A stretch of DNA of 64,000 nt from Candidatus Obscuribacterales bacterium (GTDB taxonomy: Bacteria > Cyanobacteriota > Vampirovibrionia > Obscuribacterales > Obscuribacteraceae). The position numbers and the translations under genes were made by a program. The DNA lies in contig JAKFVU010000077.1 in assembly GCA_021732025.1 (NCBI GenBank), positions 124,001 to 188,000 on the forward strand. Direction: 5' to 3'. This document shows positions 35,135 through 43,457 of the stretch, in pieces; within the stretch, counting starts at the first letter, position 1; each line of letters begins with the position of its first letter. Below the pieces are notes generated by a model. That model did not search any database. It saw only the letters and a list, made by a program, of their open reading frames with translations, and had not been told where the DNA came from.

Positions 35135-36298
35135 TTATTTTCCGACCCTTTGCTGTTCCTCCTTTTCTTCTTCGTTCTCTTTTTGTTCTTCGTTCTCAAT
35201 ACCCCGGCTACCACTGTGACTTGGGCTAATGTGTGTTGGGCCAATATGGGTCGGATTTAGACCACCAAGGAAATCTTCTGCTTGTGTGACAATGAAGCCA
35301 CTAACTTCATTTAGTTCACCGTGGGCAGTGGCAACTTCGGAGGCGCTGTGGGCTTCAGGATTAGCGATCACGAGGCTTGCGTCATACCAGTCGCCAGCGT
35401 TAGAAAGAACTTCGTAGCCTGTTGATACCGCACCTTGAGCTGCCGAGAAAGCACCGACACAGGCGATTAATTCAGCCCCAGTGGTGACCACGCTGACTGC
35501 ACCTAGAGCCACTGCTATTTCAGGTGCAGCTGCTATGATGGCCGCACCTACTGCAAGGCTTGATGCGATACTCACAGCTGATTCAAGGGGATGTTCAGAA
35601 ATTTGTTCAACGCAGTTTTCAGCAATCTCGCTAACCACATTTCCGAGTCCGCTGAGAAATTCACCTACCGCTGATTCTTCTTTATTTGGCAGTTGACCAG
35701 ATGCCCCGCTAGTAGGGGGTGCCGAGCCATTGCCAGAATTACTAGATGCAGAATCTCCAGTCCCAGTCCCGTTCCCTGCTCCGTTCGCAGACACCGCTGT
35801 AACTGGTCCGAATTGACCTTGTGCTTGTTGCATCAGCATGGCGAATGCCACATGGGGCTTAAGGGGAGCTGGATGGAAGATTGAACTTTCGCTTAAGGAA
35901 GCATTGCCGAAATTGAGATCTGGAAAAACAAGATAGTCACCCGCATCGATTTGATTGAGTTGATCGATATTGTTCAGATCAGCTATTTGGTTGACGTAAC
36001 TATAAATTTCTTGTTCGGTGGCTGAACCTAGGTGTTCAGAGGCTATTTCGCTAAGTGTTTCGCCACTAGTGACCAGATGGTGTTCAGAATTATTGTGGGT
36101 GTCTAGTAAAAGGGTCGGAAGATTTTGGTTAGTGTGGTGAAAGTGCATGGTGGTAAGGTTTGATAGATTGTGAATTTCAACGAGGCTGCAATTGCCGAAA
36201 TCTAACTGATTTGTGTGCTTGTCTGACCCGTCACCGCTATGCTTAGCCGTATGCATTAGGCTTTTGCTGTCGTTTCCTGAAACAGAGAGTTCTTGCAT
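35135..36298 (-). CDS. LysM-domain protein
   Basis: The 387-residue protein has a His/Asn-rich N-terminal region and one LysM-type module at about residues 72-125 (HLVTSGETLSEIASEHLG ... AGDYLVFPDL). LysM usually binds peptidoglycan or chitin. A Gly/Ser/Asn linker (GNGTGTGDSASSNSGNGS), a long Ala/Val-rich hydrophobic region of about 70 residues (possible membrane or pore segments) and a charged Glu/Lys/Gln tail follow. No ordinary signal peptide is seen. The ATG at 36298 has AGGAGG about 9 nt upstream; a longer frame overlapping the kinase gene is less likely. It lies 77 bp after the short kinase gene on the same strand, so it may belong to the kinase operon. Confidence 0.78.
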   Translation of the reverse strand: MQELSVSGNDSKSLMHTAKHSGDGSDKHTNQLDFGNCSLVEIHNLSNLTTMHFHHTNQNLPTLLLDTHNNSEHHLVTSGETLSEIASEHLGSATEQEIYSYVNQIADLNNIDQLNQIDAGDYLVFPDLNFGNASLSESSIFHPAPLKPHVAFAMLMQQAQGQFGPVTAVSANGAGNGTGTGDSASSNSGNGSAPPTSGASGQLPNKEESAVGEFLSGLGNVVSEIAENCVEQISEHPLESAVSIASSLAVGAAIIAAAPEIAVALGAVSVVTTGAELIACVGAFSAAQGAVSTGYEVLSNAGDWYDASLVIANPEAHSASEVATAHGELNEVSGFIVTQAEDFLGGLNPTHIGPTHISPSHSGSRGIENEEQKENEEEKEEQQRVGK

Positions 36299-36375
36299 AA
36301 TTGCTTCGCCTCCTACGGCTTCATCAGACCTTGGTCTGAAAAGCAGAATAGTAGGCGAAAATAAAAGTACCGTTG

Positions 36376-37785
36376 CTAACTGCTCGGTAAAGCCGCCATC
36401 ATTTGTCGCAAGACTGGAACCAGTTGTGCTGCCGATTGGTAGCGGTCGCGACTTTCCAATTGTGTGCAACTAATCACGATTTCGCTGAGCTCAGTTGAGA
36501 TGCAACTGTTTTGTTCGCTAGGGTTGGAAGTGCTTAGCGCTTCAGGCTCAATCCCAGTTAAAAGAAAATAGAGTGTGCAGCCGAGAGCATAAATGTCACT
36601 TTGCACATTGGCTTTACCTCGAAATTGCTCTGGGGCAATAAAGGCATGCTTGCCGACAAAAGTGCCGGTGGCATTCCCTATGAATTCATTGGCGGCGCCG
36701 AAGTCAATTACCACAATCGAGCCGTCTTCGCAGAGAACAATATTGTCTGGCGTGAAATCACGATGAATTAGCGGCGGGTCTTGTTCGTGCAAATACTTAA
36801 GTATGTTCACCATTTGCAGTGCCCAACTGATCACTGTGCTTTCTCTCAGTGGCCCGTTTTGCTTAACTAGTTGGCGCAAATCTTGGCCATTAATATAGTC
36901 GAGCATAAGATAGTTACGCTCTTGTTCAACGAAATAGTCTAATACTTTCACTATGTTGGGATGATTTATTTTCAGTAGCAGCGCTGCCTCGCGGTCGAGC
37001 ATTTCTCGGGCTTTGGCTTGTGCGCTTTCAATGGCGTCATCTGATACCACTGCTTCTTTCAGCACCACCAATTTGCGTTCTTCAAGTTGGCAGAGATATA
37101 CGGCCGAAAGCCCGCCCAGTGCTAGGTGACGCATTACCTTGAGAGTGCCATTGCGCATCATGCGACCCGGATCAAGGGGTACGAAAGAGGTGGGGCAGAA
37201 TCGTCGACTTAGTTCTTCTTCCCACATGCCAGTAAAGCTTAATTGCGGCGTCTCGCTGCCAGTTACCTGGCCTTTGAGTTGGTGCACACTTTGATCAATC
37301 TCGGCAGTGCCACCCCACATTTCCATTGCTAATAACAACTTTTCCATATCGGTCGAATCGATGTGAGTTAGAGTAAGTGGTATGGCGCCTTTAGTGGTCA
37401 TGAATGTGATTTGTCTTCTTTGCCAATCTTGTTGATTGTCACCGCTTACGGTGATTCTATTGATGTCGCCCCAGCGCAAAATTTGATTGTGTCTAAAGAT
37501 TGAGAGTGGCAATTTAACTCCATCTTTGTCTATTTGAATAGCTTCATGAGTAAGCCAATTTAGGAGGAGCATACCGACTGCAAAGAATGTTAGGTGAATC
37601 AGACCTACTGCACAACCGAGGTCTAGGTCGTGCGAGCCGACAACACGAAAATATTCGTACACAGCTATTGCAGCTGCTGTAGTTGGATAGACCACTCCCC
37701 AAACCGGAAAAGTTATGCGCAAGAGTTTTAAAACGGCATCGCGCGGATGGTCAAGATATTTTACTTTTACCGCTAATTCAGCCAT
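36376..37785 (-). CDS. Short membrane-anchored Ser/Thr kinase (second copy)
   Basis: This is a 469-residue paralogue of the kinase at 12464-13888, with the same opening MAELxVKxKY, two membrane helices (about 22-48 and 58-78), a beta-rich PH-like region and the linker MWEEELSRRF (187-196). The kinase domain has Lys243 (VLKE), catalytic Asp343 in HRDFTPDN and DFG (361-363). The glycine loop is again reduced (LGGLSAVY) and the catalytic-loop Lys is Thr. It is transcribed after the long kinase at 37865-39988 with a 79-bp gap, the reverse of the order at the first locus. Likely to act with that kinase. Confidence 0.9.
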   Translation of the reverse strand: MAELAVKVKYLDHPRDAVLKLLRITFPVWGVVYPTTAAAIAVYEYFRVVGSHDLDLGCAVGLIHLTFFAVGMLLLNWLTHEAIQIDKDGVKLPLSIFRHNQILRWGDINRITVSGDNQQDWQRRQITFMTTKGAIPLTLTHIDSTDMEKLLLAMEMWGGTAEIDQSVHQLKGQVTGSETPQLSFTGMWEEELSRRFCPTSFVPLDPGRMMRNGTLKVMRHLALGGLSAVYLCQLEERKLVVLKEAVVSDDAIESAQAKAREMLDREAALLLKINHPNIVKVLDYFVEQERNYLMLDYINGQDLRQLVKQNGPLRESTVISWALQMVNILKYLHEQDPPLIHRDFTPDNIVLCEDGSIVVIDFGAANEFIGNATGTFVGKHAFIAPEQFRGKANVQSDIYALGCTLYFLLTGIEPEALSTSNPSEQNSCISTELSEIVISCTQLESRDRYQSAAQLVPVLRQMMAALPSS

Positions 37786-37864
37786 TCACTTACCATTTAA
37801 ATTCTCCTGTTTACTGGAATTTACATTTTTCAAGATCCTAGAACCAGTTGCAATTGCAATGTCA

Positions 37865-39988
37865 TCAGGCTTGTATAGCTTCTTTTTCACTCTCCTTCAA
37901 CTTGATTGTCACTCCTGCGCTTTGGTCTTCAACGTGCCCGCCATTTATGGCAAGGACAGACTCTTCGTCATCATCAATAGTGTGGCCAAGGGCAGCGGCT
38001 ATTTCTGTCACAGACTTAAATCGTTTGTTAAGATCAAGAGCCGTGCAAGAGCGCACAATTTGGTCGAACACTTCACTTGTCTTTGCACCTGCCTCAATTG
38101 GGCTTGATTGTGAGATGGCTTCAGGTTCGCTTCCCGTCACAAGAAATTGCAGTGTGGCACCCATGGCGTATAAGTCGCTTTGAAGAGTGGCCTTTCCTCT
38201 AAACTGCTCTGGTGGCAAATATGAGTGTTTGCCAGCGATAGTACCAGTGGTGCCAACTTGTTGAATTTGAGCGACGTTAAAGTCAATCAACTTTAATTTA
38301 TTGTCGTTAGTGAGCATGAGATTGTCTGGTGTAAAGTCTCGATGAATAATGGAGCGCTTGTGTAGGTAAGAAAGTATTTGGCACATTTGTCCCGCTAACT
38401 CGCGGGTGGCTTCCTCGCTTAGGGCTCCTTTCTCGGCAATTAGCTGGCGGAGGTTTTGACCATCAATATGTTCTAAGCCAATGTAACCGCGGTGGTCTTC
38501 AAAGAAGTAATCTTTCAATTGGACTATACCATCACTATCTAGTGATTCTAAGATCTTTGCTTCTTTTTCAAAGCTCTTAAGCGCTTGTTCCTTCAAGTTA
38601 CGGTCAGCATAGGCAGGCACTATCGTTTCTTTGAGTACGATATTGCAGTTGTTTAGCTCGTCGCGGCAGAGATAGGCTGTGCCTTGTCCGCCCACTCCGA
38701 GGCGTTTTATTACTTTGTATTGATCGTCTTTGAGTTTTTGCCCTGGAGTGAGAGACTGATTACTATTACGCTCAGGGGCCGATGAGAGTGACTGTAACCA
38801 GAGTTCAGTATAGCTGCGTTCGCGGTGGGGCATCATGGCCTCGCTTAGCTCACTTTCGATAGTGCAGCCAGAAGCGAATCGTTCTAGCGCCTTCGATAAT
38901 CTAGGCCGGTCGTTTTCTTGAATATCGTTTAAATTTAGGCAAATCGGTTTGTTGTCATTCAAATTGAATTTGATTATTGCTGCACCGTCAGCAGCCCTGC
39001 CTAAAGATACAGAGTTTACCTGCGGCCACTTTATTTGAGCAAAAGGTATGCTATTTCCTGCTACGGCTATGGCTAACTTAAGACCAGTGGCGTCAATACT
39101 TAATGAGTTTGGTCGTAGCAGAGCTTTCAGGGCCAAGGCTAAGATGCAAGTTAGAATGAGGGCCGAGATGGTCAGTGCAAGAGGCTGGGCAGAGACCCTG
39201 TAGAAAGCCTCGCCTGCTTTTGATGTGTATCCGAAGATTGGCGAAGTCGTTTCATAAGCTAACTTGCTAAGCATCGTTTGCACGTTTTCTGATGACTGTA
39301 GCTTTTGTGCTGGCAGGAATAAACACTGATAGATGAAGTGGAGCCAGGCTGGTGCCATAAAAGAAGCAACGATAATAGGGCCGAATCGCAGCCAGGGCGA
39401 AGCAGTATCAAAGAATGCTTGGCGCATGTTGCGCCAGATCTGACCAGAGTGATACTCGATTATAAATTTGTTGCTGTCATCAACCAAAACTTTGCGAGCG
39501 ATTTTCTTGCAACTCATTAAGCTGTTGAGCACTGGGTCTATTCGGCATTGGGGGTAATTGCTTTCAATGTGCTTGAGTAGACGTTGGTACTCAGGAGCAT
39601 TGATGCGACTGAGATTGAAATTCATACTTTTGCCTTGAGCAAAGGTCAAAGTTATTCTTTTCGGTAAGACATCATTACCTTTGTAGTCAGTGCCAATTGA
39701 AAGAAGCTTGTTTAGTTCTCGGATACGAAAGCCGTGCGAGATCAAATTGTCTTCCACTCTGATTTTGCGTTTGAGAATGTCTTCAGCAAAATAGAAAAGG
39801 CTCCATATGATCACGCCAAAGTAGGCGAATTGCAATGCTGTACTGCCGCTAAAGGCAATTATGGAGCCTGCAAATGGCAATAATAGGTAAGCCCAGATGG
39901 GCAGCATTAAAAAGGCTTTCCACCACAGCATAAGGGTGGAAAGCTTGTCACAATAGCTGAACTGAAGGATCGCCCGTTTATTCTTCAT
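37865..39988 (-). CDS. Long membrane Ser/Thr kinase with DFN motif (second copy)
   Basis: This 707-residue paralogue of the kinase at 13885-16116 has hydrophobic pairs at about 24-68, 200-225 and 268-292 separated by two PH-like beta regions. The linker SYTELWLQSLS (392-402) precedes a kinase domain with an intact glycine loop GVGGQG (431-436), Lys453, catalytic Asp551 in HRDFTPDN and Asp569-Phe-Asn571. It has fewer membrane segments than the first copy and a second N-terminal beta module, so the sensor parts have diverged more than the kinase domains. The ribosome site is weak. A Kef antiporter gene ends 110 bp upstream on the same strand and could share transcription. Confidence 0.9.
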   Translation of the reverse strand: MKNKRAILQFSYCDKLSTLMLWWKAFLMLPIWAYLLLPFAGSIIAFSGSTALQFAYFGVIIWSLFYFAEDILKRKIRVEDNLISHGFRIRELNKLLSIGTDYKGNDVLPKRITLTFAQGKSMNFNLSRINAPEYQRLLKHIESNYPQCRIDPVLNSLMSCKKIARKVLVDDSNKFIIEYHSGQIWRNMRQAFFDTASPWLRFGPIIVASFMAPAWLHFIYQCLFLPAQKLQSSENVQTMLSKLAYETTSPIFGYTSKAGEAFYRVSAQPLALTISALILTCILALALKALLRPNSLSIDATGLKLAIAVAGNSIPFAQIKWPQVNSVSLGRAADGAAIIKFNLNDNKPICLNLNDIQENDRPRLSKALERFASGCTIESELSEAMMPHRERSYTELWLQSLSSAPERNSNQSLTPGQKLKDDQYKVIKRLGVGGQGTAYLCRDELNNCNIVLKETIVPAYADRNLKEQALKSFEKEAKILESLDSDGIVQLKDYFFEDHRGYIGLEHIDGQNLRQLIAEKGALSEEATRELAGQMCQILSYLHKRSIIHRDFTPDNLMLTNDNKLKLIDFNVAQIQQVGTTGTIAGKHSYLPPEQFRGKATLQSDLYAMGATLQFLVTGSEPEAISQSSPIEAGAKTSEVFDQIVRSCTALDLNKRFKSVTEIAAALGHTIDDDEESVLAINGGHVEDQSAGVTIKLKESEKEAIQA

Positions 39989-40098
39989 TGTGCCATGATG
40001 CTAAGTAACAGCTTATCTTGCTATACCTCTCGAAGGCCGTCTAGAAACACTTCTAAAGGCAAGCTTTATAAGAGATAACAATAGTTTGTCGCTTCTAA

Positions 40099-42069
40099 CT
40101 AAGTCTGCGCCAAGGCGGTCATGCAGTGCGAAAGCTGCTCAGTGTGTCCCACTACAAAGATTGAGTCGTCTCCTTGCAGCGAAAATTCTGCCGGTGGATG
40201 TGATACCACTTGCTCCTCTCGCCTGATGGCTAGAACGGTTACGCCAACCTGGTTGCGCAGATCGAGTTCCTTGATAGTCTTACCAGCTAGTGACTCTTTC
40301 ACCTTAAACCAGGCACCGACAAAGTCTTCATTGGCGAATCCAATAATTTCTCCAATTGGTGGGTGGTAGTCAAAGTCATCCGAATCTTCTGTGCGGCTAT
40401 GGCGGATGAAGCTCAAGGCCTTCGCCAGCTGACCTTGTTCGGCGTTTTGACCCAGTAGCGCTTGTTTCGTCAGCTCAAGGCTAGCCTCAAATTCTGGCTG
40501 CACAATTTGCGCGGCTCCTGCCTCCTTGAAGGCGGCACGGTCAGCGGGTCTGTGCGCTCTAACCAATATTCTCAAATTGCTGTTCACTTCCCGAGCCATT
40601 TTGATGATGTTTACTGCTGCCAGTGGGTCTGGCAATGTAACGACCAAGGTGGTGGCTTCTGTAATGTTGCATTCACTGAGTACGAGTCTGCTACCGGCAT
40701 CACCGTAGACAAAAGGAATGTGCCGTTGTTTTAGATCTTCAATGGCGGCGCCATCCAACTCGACCACTGCCACTGGAATACCTGCTTCTCGAATTGCCAG
40801 AGCAACGTTCTTACCCACGCGACCAAAGCCACAGACCACTGTGTGGCCAGTTAATGGCAGGTGACTTACTTGTTTGTCGCTGTCTGCATTGAGAGTCTCT
40901 GGTGGGCGAATTCGCCTGATTATGGGCGACAACCAAGAGATAATGCTGGGTGATGCGATCATCGAAATCACGGCAGCAGCAAAGAACAAATTGTAGAGTG
41001 AGCCTGTTATCAGGCCGGCTTTGTTGCCCACTGTGGCCAGCACAAACGAGAATTCTCCCACTTGAGCCAGGCACAATCCTGCCAGTGTGGCGCTAGTTAA
41101 ACTGTTGGTGGCCAATAGCGATGCTGCCGTGGCGATCAATGCTTTTCCTAGAATCAAGACACCGACGAAAATTATCACTTCGTTCCAGTGAAGGTAGATA
41201 TAAGCTGGGTCTAGCAACATTCCTACTGATACGAAGAACACTGTGGCGAACAGGTCGCGCAGCGGAATCAAGTCTGAGAGGGCTTGGTGAGCGTAGGGCG
41301 ATTCACTGACCATGATGCCTGCTAGAAAGGCCCCTAAGGCAATGGATAGACCTAACTCGTGGCTAGCAATGGCGACGCCTAAGCAGAGGCAGATCATAAA
41401 GAGCAAAAATAGTTCGCGAGAGTTGGTACTTGCTACTCTTGCCAAAAGTGGCGGCAAGATTTTGGTGGACATGATAATAACGACTGCCACTAGCACGAGG
41501 GCCTTACCTAATGCCATCAAGAGGGCAATGCCAGTGTCTCCGCCGGCATCTTTGAGTGCAGGAATTAAGGACATGGCTGGAATTAAGCTAAGGTCTTGAA
41601 CAATCAATAGAGGAATGAGAATGCGGCCGTGAATGGAATCGGTTTCGCCTCTTTCTGATAGCATCTTGGTGGCTACCACTGTGCTAGATAGGGCAACGAT
41701 GAAGCCGAAAACAATGCCGCTCTTGAGGTCTGGGGCTAGCCCAAAGTGCACAACTGCCCAACTAAAGCCTAAGGTCGTGATCACAATTTGGAAAATACCG
41801 GCGGCTACTACTCTATTAGTACGAAATAGTAATTGGCGAAATGACACTTCTAGGCCTAGGGCGAACAGCAGCAAGGCTACGCCAAGTTCGGCCAATACCG
41901 AAATTTGCTCGGAATTGCTAATCAACTTTACGCCGTGCGGACCGATGATAAGGCCGGCCAACATATAACCAGCCATAGCTGGTTGCTTCAATGCTACTGC
42001 GGCAAAACCGAATATAGCAGCGGCCAGCCAGACCAGAGATAGGTCTAGAATCAGCTGTAGTTCAGACAA
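40099..42069 (-). CDS. Kef-type cation/proton antiporter with TrkA domains
   Basis: This is a CPA2-family membrane antiporter (K+ or Na+ against H+) of 656 residues with about twelve or thirteen membrane segments (residues 1-380). It then has a TrkA-N (RCK) nucleotide-binding domain beginning VVCGFGRVGKN and a TrkA-C domain at the end (GVTVLAIRREEQ). Such proteins adjust cytoplasmic pH and K+. The TTG at 42069 is preferred because GAGAGGAAC stands just upstream; a longer frame from 42174 adds a non-conserved, Arg/Cys-containing tail. It may be co-transcribed with the long kinase gene that follows. Ion preference is not readable from sequence. Confidence 0.9.
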   Translation of the reverse strand: MSELQLILDLSLVWLAAAIFGFAAVALKQPAMAGYMLAGLIIGPHGVKLISNSEQISVLAELGVALLLFALGLEVSFRQLLFRTNRVVAAGIFQIVITTLGFSWAVVHFGLAPDLKSGIVFGFIVALSSTVVATKMLSERGETDSIHGRILIPLLIVQDLSLIPAMSLIPALKDAGGDTGIALLMALGKALVLVAVVIIMSTKILPPLLARVASTNSRELFLLFMICLCLGVAIASHELGLSIALGAFLAGIMVSESPYAHQALSDLIPLRDLFATVFFVSVGMLLDPAYIYLHWNEVIIFVGVLILGKALIATAASLLATNSLTSATLAGLCLAQVGEFSFVLATVGNKAGLITGSLYNLFFAAAVISMIASPSIISWLSPIIRRIRPPETLNADSDKQVSHLPLTGHTVVCGFGRVGKNVALAIREAGIPVAVVELDGAAIEDLKQRHIPFVYGDAGSRLVLSECNITEATTLVVTLPDPLAAVNIIKMAREVNSNLRILVRAHRPADRAAFKEAGAAQIVQPEFEASLELTKQALLGQNAEQGQLAKALSFIRHSRTEDSDDFDYHPPIGEIIGFANEDFVGAWFKVKESLAGKTIKELDLRNQVGVTVLAIRREEQVVSHPPAEFSLQGDDSIFVVGHTEQLSHCMTALAQT

Positions 42070-42231
42070 AATTGTTCCTCTCAAATTTTTGGCATACTTG
42101 AAAGCGCAAGTAGGCCTGGCAGTCCATGCTAGGCAGAATTGAGCTAGATACCTACTGAAATAGGATGAGCCCATTCCATAGTGTTAGCGGTTCTTAGCTT
42201 CTTTAGGAGCTATCAATTTGGAGAGTACAAG

Positions 42232-42579
42232 TTAGATCAGTAGTGCCTGATTTATGAGCCATAGTGGCCTGGTTCTGTCTGCCAGGTTAAAGCCTTTAGC
42301 TTGTTCAGTCTTGGGCAAGGCCGCGAGAGTGTAACTCGACCAGGGTGGAGGAGCAGTCACATCAGCGCCTGCTGCATAGCTTGTCGAGCTTTTACTTTTG
42401 GTTGTTAGAAACTGTAGGCCGGGACCGGCCATGTCTCTCATGCTGGCACTGCGGCCGTCGAGAGGTTCTAATGTGTATTGCTCAGAGTGGTATTCGCGGG
42501 CAAGCGTGAGCGTTGGAACTGCCAAAATTGAAAGCAGTGCCAGGAGCATGGCAAATATCACTAGCTTATGCAGCCGCAT
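42232..42579 (-). CDS. Small exported protein of unknown function
   Basis: The 115-residue protein has a clear signal peptide (MRLHK, hydrophobic core, cleavage near TLARE) and a short polar mature part with no recognised domain. The ATG at 42579 is chosen because GGAG lies 8 nt upstream; a longer frame from 42630 has no such site. It is divergently oriented from the gene at 42727, so the 147-bp gap should hold two promoters. No function is proposed. Confidence 0.65.
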   Translation of the reverse strand: MRLHKLVIFAMLLALLSILAVPTLTLAREYHSEQYTLEPLDGRSASMRDMAGPGLQFLTTKSKSSTSYAAGADVTAPPPWSSYTLAALPKTEQAKGFNLADRTRPLWLINQALLI

Positions 42580-42726
42580 ATTCAATCTCCGACATCTACT
42601 CTTTACGTACCCACTAATGCCTGTTTGCAATCTCTATCTTCGCTCCTATTTTTTTGCTTGCCACGGTTAGCACATCAACGGTCACAAATCGTAGTTGAGC
42701 AATTCAAAGTAAAGACGAGAGTAAAA

Positions 42727-43251
42727 ATGAGAGTTAGTAATCTTCTAGCAATTTCGTTTATCACCATACTTACCGCTTCGGGCTTGCAACCTGCTTGCGC
42801 GCAAGATAATAACGGCGGCAGGTCAAGTTCGAATGGCGCCACCCCTTCGCAAATCTATTTAAATTTCCATGAAAAAATGCTTGCGGCAAGTTCGGTTGAT
42901 GAGCTTTGCCCGATGTTTGCGGCCGCTAGAGTGGAGCAGATTAAGAGCGATGAGAAAACTCTACCGGCTGAGCAAACCAAAGCCATGTTTCAGTTTATGC
43001 AGCAGGTGTCTCCGCGAAAAGTGAGAATTCTTGGCGAAGCTATCAACAATGATACTTGCACCCTTACTTTGGATGCACCCGATTACAAAGATCCGATCTT
43101 TGGTGCCGCGAATTCATCGTCATCTTCTAATACTACTTCTTCTTCTTCTTCTTCTTCGCCTAAAAAGAAAAGTACGGTCGGAAAAATTTCTTTGGTACGT
43201 GAAGATGGACAGTGGAAAATCGAAAAAGAGTCTTGGCAGTCGGGAGACTAA
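42727..43251 (+). CDS. Exported NTF2-like protein with poly-serine stretch
   Basis: The 174-residue protein has a signal peptide (MRVSNLLAISFITILTASG, cleavage near ACAQD). The mature part is about 130 residues: a helix (FHEKMLAASSVDELCPMF), beta strands and a final KISLVREDGQWKIEKESW. That pattern is typical of DUF4878/NTF2-like small exported domains. A run of serines from a TTC/TCT microsatellite (about 43136-43158) interrupts the fold before PKKK. The ATG at 42727 has GACGAGAG upstream. Two palindromic terminators follow. Function unknown. Confidence 0.74.
   Translation: MRVSNLLAISFITILTASGLQPACAQDNNGGRSSSNGATPSQIYLNFHEKMLAASSVDELCPMFAAARVEQIKSDEKTLPAEQTKAMFQFMQQVSPRKVRILGEAINNDTCTLTLDAPDYKDPIFGAANSSSSSNTTSSSSSSSPKKKSTVGKISLVREDGQWKIEKESWQSGD
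43136..43158 (+). repeat. (CTT)n microsatellite coding poly-Ser
   Basis: About seven uninterrupted CTT/TCT/TTC trinucleotides lie in the reading frame of the exported NTF2-like protein. Slippage would add or remove serines without a frameshift. Confidence 0.85.
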
Positions 43252-43252
43252 G

Positions 43253-43284
43253 AGAGAAATACTTGAGTACTCAAGTATTTCTCT
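43253..43284 (+). terminator. Perfect 16+16 palindrome, intrinsic terminator
   Basis: AGAGAAATACTTGAGT (43253-43268) is immediately followed by its exact reverse complement, starting 2 nt after the stop codon of the exported NTF2-like gene and followed by TTTCT. As RNA it folds with a small central loop. Its symmetry would also allow stopping from the other direction. Confidence 0.75.
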
Positions 43285-43312
43285 TTCTATGAAGACTGCT
43301 ATCTGTTTTTCC

Positions 43313-43336
43313 AAATGCGTGTATATACACGCATTT
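43313..43336 (+). terminator. Second perfect palindrome with T-run
   Basis: AAATGCGTGTAT (43313-43324) and ATACACGCATTT (43325-43336) are exact complements, directly followed by TATTTTTG. This is a second, stronger intrinsic terminator 28 bp after the first, so two stops shield the operon that starts at 43458. Confidence 0.8.
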
Positions 43337-43457
43337 TATTTTTGATGAGAACCAATGCCGTTTAAGAAATGCCAAATCACTAGTAGAACTGTTTGCTGGT
43401 TCCACGCAATTATTTCGAGCTGACCTAGGCTGATTAGGTAGCTTGGAGAAAAATCAA

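Noticed and set aside
37715-38107. Open frame of 130 codons on the plus strand
   Set aside because: It lies antisense to the starts and ends of the two minus-strand kinase genes, has no ribosome site or domain, and is explained as a shadow of their codon pattern.
42568-42726. Upstream extension of the exported NTF2-like gene
   Set aside because: The extra residues do not resemble a signal peptide, while the ATG at 42727 gives a proper one with a ribosome site.
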